DNA of 15,382 nt, from assembly GCF_001632365.1 (NCBI RefSeq), contig NW_024468528.1:476202-491583 (forward strand), read 5' to 3'. Positions 7,871 through 15,382 of the stretch are shown here, in pieces. Position 1 is the stretch's first letter; each line of letters opens with the position of its first letter. Made by a program: the position numbers and the translations under genes. Below the pieces are notes generated by a model that worked only from the letters and a program-made list of their open reading frames with translations, had not been told where the DNA came from and did no database searches. This DNA is from Laetiporus sulphureus 93-53 (Eukaryota > Basidiomycota > Agaricomycetes > Polyporales > Laetiporaceae).

Positions 7871-8561
7871 ATTTGCTACTTAAGACAGGACTTTGACCGT
7901 ATGAATGCGTTAACGAATGTGCTAGCATTGAGTGACACGAGGAGTATGCAGGAAGACACGCTCAGCCTGAGGTGCGTCCTCTGGTCACATGGTCGCATTG
8001 TGGTGGTGGCGGTGGCATGTTGAAACTCAGCGTTCCCACGGATACACTTCTCACTGGACCCCCTGGTGTTAGCTCGAGCCTACGTATCCCCTAAGGTCTG
8101 CAGGCTTGATGAGGGGTTGCACGGTATGAGTATTTCTAGAGTCTCCTGTTAGTGCCCAGGCTAGAAGTGGCATTGCGCATAGGGTCCCATATAAGAAGAG
8201 AGGTCGCAATGTCTGCCAGAAGATTAGATGTGGTCAGGACAGGAAGCATGATGAACTACAGGCTCCTTCACAGCCTTACTTCGGGCGTTCAGGGGCCCTT
8301 CATCATAGGATGGGATTTTGTGCCACGTTTCGATCACTACCATGTGTTCGATCATGATGCAATTACACAGTTTTGAAACTCCACAATCTTAATTGCCCCC
8401 AACGCCCTACGACGGCTGCAACAAATCATGTGTAAATAACAGAGTGATGGCATCATATTCCTCCATATAGTAGTACCATATGCCGGAGGTTGTAGAATTA
8501 CAATAGGGTTAGTGGCATTAAATGTTTCGCACAGGTCCCAAGCTCCTATTCCGACTATTCT
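7871..8561. other. Intergenic stretch between the divergent helicase relics
   Basis: These 691 bases separate the start codons of two divergent helicase relics. Two short plus frames (7754-8023 and 8152-8376) show no recognisable motif, and the first is antisense to helicase relic A at its start. I see no repeat or RNA gene. It may once have held one or both promoters. Confidence 0.4.
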
Positions 8562-10731
8562 ATGATTACCATGCCTCTACAACATGCTGTGCTGCTGACT
8601 CTGGAAGACATCAGAAAGAAGACCTTAATGAAGCTTGGCTGTGATCCATGTCTTTGGCAAGCACAAGTCGCACAGGAATTGCTGAAGGGCGAGAAAGATG
8701 TCATTGCTGTGGCTCCAACAGGTTCAGGCAAGAGACTGACGTTCTGGATGCCATTGCTCTTCCGAGAAGGTGGAATACAGATCATTGTTACACCACTAAA
8801 TATTCTTGGAACACAAAACCAGACAGAGCTAGCGGACCTTGAGATCAGCGCTGTGGCAGTTAGTGCAGCAACTGCCACTCGGAAGCTTTTTCAGGTAGTC
8901 ATGCCCTATCTTGCCGCTCGTGACTGTCTAATGGATGCAACAACAGAAAATACAGGATGGAAAGCATCAGGCTATTGTTGTGAACCCTGAAGAGCTGATG
9001 AAGGAAGGTGGGGATTTGAAAAGTTATGAAAAAATGACGATTTCACCTCTAAGATCATCAGCATTGTGTGGGACGAAGCACATTATGTCAGCATATGGAG
9101 TGCTTTCTGGCCACAATACAAAGAAGCCCACCGTCTTCGATATCTCCTCCCTCACACTCGGTTCCTTCTAGCAACTGCAACACTCCCTGATGAGATCGAG
9201 AAGGAAGTAATGTCTATATTGCAACTTAATTGAAAAGATTGTGCTATCTTCCACCAGTCAAATGACCGTCCGAACGTGCACCTTGAGGTTCGCCAGATCA
9301 AGTACCCGCTCAGAAGCTTCGGAGATCTCAATTTCCTAATCCCGTCAAGTCGACGAGAAGGTGAACATTTGCAGAAGTTCCTCGTCTTTTTTGATAACAT
9401 CGATGAGTCCATTACGGCATGAGATATCCTGAAGGCATGACTTCCAGTTGGCGAGCATAGCAAGATCAAATGGTTCAATTCACGAATGACCGCTCAATTT
9501 CGCGAAGACACGCTACAAGACTTCGTGAAGGGGGAAATATATGAATTATACTCAACTGATTCATTCGGCATGGTGAGAAGCATGGTATCATGGTACAAAT
9601 ATCAAAATCAGAGCTGAATCTAGTGATAGGGAATCAACATCAAGGACATGGAGATTGTTGTCCAATGACGAATGACCTGTGACCTCAACACACTGTGGCA
9701 GCAGTTCAGACGAGGAGCACGAGATGCCAGTCTGACTGCACATGCCATTCTGCTGGTGGAGGCCAGGTACTTTGATGACGAGAAGGAGAAGGCGATAGCA
9801 CACGTGGAGGAGAAGGATCGGAAGGGAAAGGAAAACATTGCACCTGGTCATAGCAACAGCAAGCGCAAAGCCAATGAATCTGCATCAGGAATGCAGCATG
9901 TGAAGAGACCATGACCATCGCCAGCACCAGTGATCCCCCACAGCACAGAGCCTAAGATATCCAGCCCCAACGAGACACTGTCGGGAGTCGAGGATCACAA
10001 GTCAAGAAGCACGTTGTCAGCTGGAGATCAGCGCACGATATTGCACGCAGTTGATTACAGCAGATTGCGAGAAGAGTTCCGAGCTGCTGGTAAGAGAGCA
10101 GCAAAGCAAGCGAGTGACAAAAAAGCCTCTGAAAGCAAAGAGTTGTCGCCGGAGCTGGATGCACTCATGAATGCGGCGACGCAAGCTCACAAGGAGCTCA
10201 CAAGTGCTACAGAGCGCCTATCATGGCGTACTATGGCAATGACCAATTAGGTAGGTGAGGCTTTCCATGAGGGTCGGCCTCGTGTACTCACCTTCGCATG
10301 ACTAGACTCGAGCCATACGCTATGTCAGCCCAACCTCCTTGCTGGCTGCTCTCGTTGCATCATCAGGAACTCCTCTATCTGCTGCTTTCTATGCTCTCCT
10401 GACCACTTCACCAGTCAAACAAGTCACTCTGAGCTGGTGATCCTGGCTGCCACACGCATCTCAATTATTCGCAAAGATAATGTCATGACCGATCAGGCGC
10501 ACAACCTCATTACAGCCCTGGACGAGTTTCGCAGGAAGCACATGAAGGAGAAGTTTGGAGATGCTGTTTTGAAGAATATGGGCCCCAGAGTTGTGATGCG
10601 GATGCCGTTCTCGAGCGGCTGGTAGACTGCACTCGGGCCAAGAAGATCACATAGGTAGACGATATACGGAGGGAGACAAAGTGAAATAAGTTGACGCAAT
10701 ATGGAGAAGATGTGCTGAAAGTCATCACAAG
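8562..10731 (+). pseudogene. RecQ-type helicase relic B, nearly full length, decayed
   Basis: ATG 8562 (MITMPLQHAVLL). Exon 1 to 8894 has CDPCLWQAQVAQELL and Walker A APTGSGKRLTFW, where the usual Thr/Ser after GK is Arg. Intron 8895-8946. Exon 2 has IVVNPEEL, a one-base shift near 9017, TGA 9027-9029, motif II VWDEAHYVS, motif III FLLATATLPDEIEKEV, TGA 9231-9233, NDRPNVHLEVRQIKYPL, TGAs at 9420-9422 and 9438-9440, and STDSFGM. Intron 9573-9629. Exon 3 has GINIKDMEIVVQ, TGA 9666-9668 (expected Trp) and motif VI-like LWQQFRRGARD. Then TGA 9912-9914, a shift near 10200, CYRAPIMAYYGNDQL, intron 10251-10305 and a Cys cluster GCSRCIIRNSSICCFLC, the RecQ-like zinc site. The tail FGDAVLKNMGP shifts near 10600 and has more stops. 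Family role: ATP-driven 3'-5' DNA unwinding. This copy cannot be functional. Confidence 0.82.
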
Positions 10732-10943
10732 GTGAGTACTTCACAGCATCATCTTGACTACATACAGTTTATCTGATGCTGTTGGCCAGTCACTATCCGA
10801 TCATTCTTCCACTCACGTCTATATCACTACGAAACAAGCCCCATATCGCTAACGAAAACCGTGCGACTGGTGGGTCGTTGGCCGCTAGCTTGATGATCCA
10901 ATGAGCTTGGGTGAGCCTATTATGGGCTAAAGAATTCCATTCT

Positions 10944-11057
10944 GGGCAAGTGGCCTGATGTCACGTGACCAACCACTGACAAGTTTCAAATAGGGCAAGT
11001 GGTCAGTGTCACATGACCAACCAATGATAATTGCTAAATATGGTAAGTGGCTAAATA
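10944..11057 (+). repeat. 49-bp tandem repeat with GTCACGTGAC palindrome
   Basis: GGGCAAGTGG starts at 10944 and 10993, with a shorter third start (TGGTAAGTGG) at 11041. The first two units share CAAGTGG, GTCACRTGACCAACCA and an AAATA end. Unit one carries the perfect 10-bp palindrome GTCACGTGAC; unit two has GTCACATGAC, a CpG-to-CpA change. CACGTG is a classic E-box. The unit may be a leftover of a retroelement regulatory region. 10732-10943 shows only a possible splice donor (GTGAGT, about 10733) from the helicase relic. Confidence 0.7.
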
Positions 11058-11121
11058 GTGTTTGCACAGGAGATTCTGGCAAAGATAGGTTTGCTGTGCT
11101 CAGATAGATGATGCATTACAG

Positions 11122-11658
11122 ATGTTTGGTGCAAAAAGAAAGGTGCCACCTAATACTGTGACAAAATGCATCTCTGTGTTTTGGCCTGGATGCCTGCTCA
11201 AGAATAACACATGTCACCTGAGAAAGAGTAATGTCCAAGCACTGGAGGCTATACTCTCCAAAGAGAGAAGCCTCATTCTCAGCCCCGAGCGGGGAGAGAA
11301 TGGTGCAACTCATACATCACAGCTCCTGGCAGGCAGTGCCACATGCAATCACTTTGGAGAGATTGCAGATGAACTCTGCAGGGTTGGTCTGATCGTGATC
11401 AGACAACATGACCAGCTTCTCAAAGGCCGTAAGGTAGCTGCAATCATCACCCAAAAGGTGGATGAGATATGTGATGAGACCTTCTAGGACACACAATTTA
11501 TGCAGCAAGGGTGGAGGACAACACTGTGACCTGCATGTGACATCACCATCGAAAGAGTTGTAGCTGATGTGGAGCTCACGAAGGTCATTATGACATTGCA
11601 AGAAACAGTTCAGAGCTGACTGCGTGAGTTCACCCTCAATGCAGAGGACCTGAAGGGT
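11122..11658 (+). pseudogene. Decayed unassigned ORF, left of the solo LTR
   Basis: Frame open 11122-11487, then continuing through TAG 11485-11487 and two TGA codons to the LTR at 11659. Readable segments include SNVQALEAILSKERSLIL, LCRVGLIVIRQHDQLLKG and VVADVELTKVIMTLQETVQS, the last helical and coiled-coil-like. All three stops can come from CAG or CGA by C-to-T change. I recognise no domain. The solo LTR inserted within or just after this frame, so it and the frame right of the LTR could be parts of one old gene, though the frames do not join directly. Confidence 0.35.
11654..11658 (+). repeat. Target-site duplication AGGGT, left
   Basis: AGGGT immediately before the LTR start TGTTA; the identical AGGGT follows the LTR end at 12354-12358. 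Five-base duplications are usual for LTR-retrotransposon integration. Confidence 0.75.
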
Positions 11659-12353
11659 TGTTACAGTTTCAGCGTCACTTTGTGGTCATGTGATTGATTA
11701 TGGTTCATAGGTCTGGTGGACATATTCTAGGGTTAGCAGTTTTTTGTTTTTGTCATCAGACTCGCTCTGGTATTTGCAAAATTCAGACTTCGTCTCCCGT
11801 TTCAGGTTTTCTATTTCACCTACACTTACTTTAGCTCACCAATTACCTGGCTCGCAGTGGCTAACCTCCAGTGTGTTTCATCTATCTTTAGAATAGTGGA
11901 ACCCCTTGTAGTACCTCAGACTATAGGTCTGCGACTATATAAAGGGGCCTGAACAGTGGAGAGAAGACAACTTCTTTCTCCTTGTTTCCAAGAACCTGTT
12001 CCTAAGGAGATATCTCGATACTTCTGATCAGCAGGATCAGTTAGGATCTGCACTCACTTTCAAGGAGTAGTCAAGCTCGTGCACTTGTCTAGAGTCAGGT
12101 CAGCGAACCTAGTAACCTTAGGGTGAATGTGCAGTAGCTGCTCAGTGAGATCTAGCAAGGGTAGAGTGAGGACCTTACTGCTACATCATCTACTAGGGTC
12201 ACAAGACACTATCATAAACATTCTTATAGTCAGGTTGGCTATCGAAGACTTGGTATACATCTTATACCTTTGTCTCTGTCCACCAAGGGGTGGACTAGTA
12301 CATGTGAGAAAGCACACATGATAAGGAAGGTTCATGCAGAATGCTTCATAATA
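11659..12353 (+). mobile_element. Solo LTR, 695 bp
   Basis: Starts TGTTACAG and ends CATAATA; the inverted relative at 15142 ends in TAACA, so this end was probably TAACA (C-to-T) and the terminal pair TGTTA...TAACA. A perfect AGGGT duplication flanks it. Neither side has gag, protease, reverse transcriptase or a polypurine tract, so this is a solo LTR left by LTR-LTR recombination. TATATAAA at 11936-11943 fits the U3/R promoter and sets plus orientation. Its right part (12111-12353) matches the complement of 15142-15382. I cannot tell Ty3 from Ty1 type without the internal region. Confidence 0.8.
11936..11943 (+). promoter_or_regulatory. TATA box of the LTR
   Basis: TATATAAA followed by GGGG, in the middle of the LTR, the usual place for the U3 promoter. 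Transcription would start some 25-35 bases downstream (about 11965-11980). Confidence 0.6.
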
Positions 12354-12358
12354 AGGGT
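12354..12358 (+). repeat. Target-site duplication AGGGT, right
   Basis: Second copy of the 5-base direct repeat flanking the solo LTR; see 11654-11658. Confidence 0.75.
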
Positions 12359-13090
12359 TGACATTGAAAGTCAGTCCAAGATCCAGGTCCAGGATGGTGT
12401 AAATATGCCTGGTGTGTTTAGTGTCAACTCGATGATGTTTGATGAGTTGATGGTCTTCAGCATTCATTGTAGTAGTGAGGAGCTGAAGAGTATGGCTGCC
12501 TGAGGCTCAAAGACCTTCAGGAAGGAAAGTAAAAGCCAAGAGGTCAGTTTGGACAATGGAGGTGGCTGGAATATCCAGTTGGTGAAATGTCACACTGTGA
12601 GTTTGATGAGATTGATAGCTTGTAGCATTTTCAAGAGCTCTATGAGTTCAGACTGAGGAGTAGAAAAAAGTATGGGATGCACGTTCCCCAAAGTGGGCAC
12701 ATCATGGAGAGACAGGAAGAAATAACTGAATTTATCGAATTTCTCTGGATGGTTCAGAGAGAGCGCAACACTGAGACTATAAGAGCACTTAAAAATCAAT
12801 GAACACCACCAGAAGCTGAGCACTGGGACATCACATCTGTGAATACTCAAAGCCACAGCAGGCACTTTTATCATGATGTACAGGCTGCAATGACGCAAGT
12901 ACATAGGAACAGCGATGACGTGGAATCAGTGGAAAAGCTGACTAAAATGAATCAACTCATTATCAGATAACAGTTCTGCAATCACCATTACGAGTTCCAT
13001 AAGCATTCTGGTGAAGCAATCTTCACCATCACCAAAACAAATGATGTGAATGGCTGGACATGATTCATGAAAACTCTTTCAGACTGATGG
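12359..13090 (+). pseudogene. Decayed unassigned ORF, right of the solo LTR
   Basis: Just after the LTR a frame reads VDIESQSKIQVQDGVNMP and FSVNSMMFDELMVFSIH. A one-base shift near 12595 then opens a longer frame (about 12596-13090): CEFDEIDSL, TAG 12623-12625, HFQELYEFRLRSRKKYGMHV, HIMERQEEITEFIEFLWMV, TGA 12800-12802, TPPEAEHWDITSVNTQ, SRHFYHDVQAAMTQVH, TAA 12968-12970 and EFHKHSGEAIFTITKTND. The stops fit Gln or Arg codons changed by C-to-T, and their sparsity over about 160 codons argues for a real ancestral protein. It is charged and mostly helical in character. I recognise no domain; a retroelement gag-like protein or a host gene are both possible. Confidence 0.45.
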
Positions 13091-13618
13091 TTCACATGTC
13101 ACTCATGACAATGGTTGAGCACTTGATCATGTGAGAGGGGAATAATGCCACTGGTTGGAGACAGCTATCAGCTGTATGATGCATAATCTCTCACTGGCAG
13201 CACGGTCAGCCATAAGCCTAATCTATGAGTGGATATAATGTAACATATTAGTTCATGAGGTGATGAACCCTTGTTAGTGAGAGTGATATGAGGCTGTAGC
13301 ACATTGTCAGTGAACCAATGACATGTGTACCACTACATGATCTTACCTATGCAAAGTCATCTGATGAATAGCAACACTCAGGATGCTGTTTATTCACCAT
13401 GAGCACAGTGTCACTGCACACGTCCATATCATGCTCTCGAGCCTTATGGTCTTCTAAATGATATATCAGCACTGGCCAGATGCAAAAGGGTTTATACTAC
13501 CAACCACATGTTTTACATATTGTGCACAAATAGCATTAGTCCATATGCACGTGAAGTGTTTTATGGTGGCATAGGAGAGCACAATGCTTAGCACCAAGCC
13601 CATGGTGGAGGTGGAGGT
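13091..13618. other. Decayed AT/TG-rich stretch without recognisable gene
   Basis: No convincing reading frame, repeat or RNA gene. It is rich in CA and TG and poor in CG, like its neighbours, so it is probably old, methylation-decayed mobile-element sequence. A short minus frame (13536-13727) is likely chance. Confidence 0.5.
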
Positions 13619-13688
13619 TTAGATGCAACCAGGAGTCAAACGGCAGACCCCTATTAGATGCGACCAGGAGTCGAATATTGGACCTCAT
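13619..13688 (+). repeat. 35-bp tandem duplication
   Basis: TTAGATGCAACCAGGAGTCA starts at 13619 and TTAGATGCGACCAGGAGTCG at 13654, period 35. Two differences between units are CpG versus CpA. The complement contains ATTCGACTCC and TTTGACTCC, loosely like a tRNA B-box, but no folding tRNA arm is evident. Confidence 0.6.
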
Positions 13689-13758
13689 ATATGTACTCAA
13701 ACACATCACAATGCAAGAAATGGACACGATAACACTGATGAGAGTAAGCTGCTCTTGC

Positions 13759-13772
13759 TTTTTTTTTTTTTT
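13759..13772 (-). repeat. Poly(A) tail of the LINE (14 A on minus)
   Basis: Fourteen T on plus, read as A on minus, follow the sequence GGGATATAAGTAAATGCC (minus). This is the usual end of a poly(A)-primed non-LTR retrotransposon and marks its 3' boundary. Confidence 0.7.
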
Positions 13773-15141
13773 GGCATTTACTTATATCCCGTGCTCTGTG
13801 CGACATTTAAAGGGGGAAGGGTAACAGGCACTGGTGTACACTATGGTGTGACACATCTCAGGGTAGATATGAAGGAGGGGAAAAGAAAGCCACGGCGGAG
13901 GCTGGGAGTGTGGCAATTAGCTGGGGTCAAAAGGTATGAGGCTCGCAAAGGTAAAGGCAGGGGTGGTAGTGATGAAAAAAGCTAGACGATTCAAGCCCTC
14001 TAGGTGTTTCCAAAGGCGGTGGAGGTGGGCATGTGTGGGGTTTGTGGTGCCAAATAGTTCCAGTCAGGCATCATCATGCAGAGAGCAGCTCAGCAGGGTG
14101 TGGGTGTGTGAGTTCAGAAGTGCAGGGTTGCAAAGGCACCTGCGAAAAGTTCAGTTGAAGCCTGAATTGAAGAAAGTGCCAATGTGGCCATGGCCGGTGA
14201 CAGCCTGAACAAATTGACCCTCAGTGTTTCGAGAAAAATTGCCAGAGCAAAAAAACAGAATGGAGTGTGGTAGAAGGGGCCCAGGGCCATACTTCATGCA
14301 CTGCAGTGGGTCGATCAGCAGTCGCATATTCCTCCCACCAGGAGAAGGTCGCTCACTCGTGCGCCCATCTCTGCACCCATGCAAGTGTGGGGTGAATGCT
14401 TTTGGCTTGGAACACAGCCATCCTGGCTAGGTGGTCAGCCACTTCATTACCCAGTACACTGCAGTGACCAGGCACTCAGACCAGTGTGATATGTAAACTT
14501 GGAAAGTTACCCATGAGCAGCGTGAGGTGCTTACAAAAAGTAATGGAAAAAGATTGCCCCAGGTGAGGGCTCAGGGAGAAGAGATAAGAAAGAGCAGCGC
14601 AGTTGTTTGCACAGATATAGATAGTGAAAATGTTAGGGTAGGCAGTAAGAAAGCCGTGAAAGTACAAAGACACAGTTGTGATGGTGAAGAGCTCCACATC
14701 AAAGACCTCAGCTCGATGCCTCATTCCTCATGCTTGCTGAAATTTGAGGGTGGAATGATGATAGATGCATGCACCTGCTCCCGCTGCATGATGACGTGGG
14801 GCTGGTAGTGGGTGAGAGGTTTGAAAGCCATCGGTGAACACCCAGAGGGCTGTGGGGTCTGAGAAATGAGTAGACAAAAGGGGGGTTAATACAGAGTCAA
14901 CGTGATGAGAGAAAGCATCCTTGGTGGGAGCAGGAATGAGCAAAGTGATGCACGCTCCCCATGGATGGGGCACCTCCCATGGCAGTTGAAGGAAAGGGTC
15001 AGTGCACATGGCGCCGTCCAGCAGTACCTCCTCCAGATTTGTGACTGCAGTTTGTGAGGTGCAGTTGTGTCATATGGAGGGGTTCAGAAGGGTGAACTGT
15101 GGTGGATGAGCATGACTCTGATCACTTATGCAGGTGATGAC
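13759..15141 (-). mobile_element. Tad1-like LINE 3' part: RNase H and zinc-knuckle-like tail, decayed
   Basis: Minus-strand reading from 15141: VITCISDQSHAHPP, LPWEVPHPWGACITLLIP, then an RNase H domain: LWVFTDG (first Asp), TGA 14730-14728, AEVFDVEL (Glu), YICANNCAAL and, after TGA 14478-14476, VPGHCSVLGNEVADHLARMA (last Asp). The family third Asp (normally A-D-N) is Asn at 14607-14605, a GAC-to-AAC change. A frameshift leads to FVQAVTGHGHIGTFFNSGF. After another TGA comes a Cys/His tail, CLCNPALLNSHTHTLLSCSLH, like the terminal zinc knuckle of fungal LINEs, then LFGTTNPTHAHLHRLWKHLE. The 3' end is the poly(A) at 13759-13772. The reverse transcriptase is absent because an LTR begins at 15142. 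RNase H would degrade the RNA strand of the cDNA hybrid; this copy is dead. Confidence 0.8.
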
Positions 15142-15382
15142 TGTTATGAAGTGTTCCCTGCTAGAACGTTCAGAACCACGTGTGCTTTCTCACACGTACT
15201 AGTCCACAGCATGGACGGAGACTTAGATACCAAGTATACCTAACGTCTCCAATAGTCACACAGACTATTAGCAGGGTTTATAGTGTAGTCAAGCCTAGTA
15301 GACGATGTAGCAGTGAGGTCCTCACTCTACCCTTGCTAGGCCTTGGTCGCTACAGCTATTGCACGTTCACCCGCAGGTTACT
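15142..15382 (-). mobile_element. Partial LTR, inverted relative of the solo LTR
   Basis: Read on minus, 15382 to 15142 aligns with 12111-12353. Shared blocks include GCAAGGGTAGAGTGAGGACC, GGACTAGTAC-TGTGAGAAAGCACAC and the end CTTCATAACA. Several differences are CG versus TG or CA. The window ends inside the LTR, so its 5' side, its mate and any target duplication cannot be seen. It joins the LINE at 15141/15142, so it inserted into the LINE (on minus) upstream of RNase H. Confidence 0.8.

Noticed and set aside
9588..9851. Minus-strand open frames over helicase B
   Set aside because: Antisense to helicase motif VI and the charged linker; no motif of their own.
12270..12353. Protein start inside the LTR end (MSLSTKGWTSTCEKAH...)
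   Set aside because: This part is LTR sequence shared with the inverted LTR at the window end, so the open frame across it is chance.
13619..13688. tRNA or tRNA-derived SINE on minus
   Set aside because: B-box-like strings occur in both 35-bp units, but the T-stem does not pair and no A-box or acceptor stem is found at the right distance.

Overview
This window looks like a repeat-rich stretch of a basidiomycete (probably Agaricomycete) nuclear genome. Genes are cut by many short GT-AG introns of about 50-70 nt, and all protein families I recognise are fungal mobile-element or accessory families. I see no bacterial or organellar genes, no CRISPR array and no convincing tRNA or rRNA gene. All assignments come from reading the sequence by eye; no database search was run.

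Layout. 131-375 (minus) is a decayed fragment of an AIG2-like / gamma-glutamylcyclotransferase gene. From about 433 to 6581 lies the main object: a candidate Crypton-like tyrosine-recombinase DNA transposon. Its one clear gene (6310 down to 2306, minus) can be assembled as 16 exons and 15 introns of 53-70 nt. All 15 junctions keep phase. The product has an N-terminal SAP motif, an acidic linker, a tyrosine-recombinase (Ndc10_II-like) domain with candidate catalytic residues R379, H522, R525, H547/W548 and Y557, and a C-terminal GCR1_C-like domain. The recombinase part is open; three lesions (an in-frame TGA, an A8 frameshift and a second TGA) all fall in the C-terminal third. Both flanks carry GTGAACC motifs and an 11-bp inverted match. 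The left flank also has a 13-bp-arm palindrome and three copies of a 13-bp motif. Downstream of the gene lie a GC-rich minisatellite and a doubtful plus-strand proline-rich ORF.

6725-7141 holds an unassigned Ser/Pro-rich ORF. Two different RecQ/DEAH-type helicase relics stand back to back: a truncated one on minus (7870 to 7143) and a nearly full-length one on plus (8562-10731). Both have nonsense changes, the plus copy also has frameshifts, and both have damaged Walker A motifs.

10900-15382 is a CpG-poor graveyard of nested retroelements. A 49-bp tandem repeat and a decayed unknown ORF are followed by a solo LTR (11659-12353) flanked by a perfect 5-bp duplication, AGGGT. A second unknown decayed ORF follows it. 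Then comes the 3' end of a Tad1-like LINE on minus (RNase H, zinc-knuckle-like tail, poly(A)), broken at 15141/15142 by an inverted, partial copy of the same LTR family. Nonsense codons here and in the helicases are mostly of kinds that a C-to-T change on one strand can make, which suggests methylation-linked decay. The recombinase element looks younger and less decayed than its neighbours.
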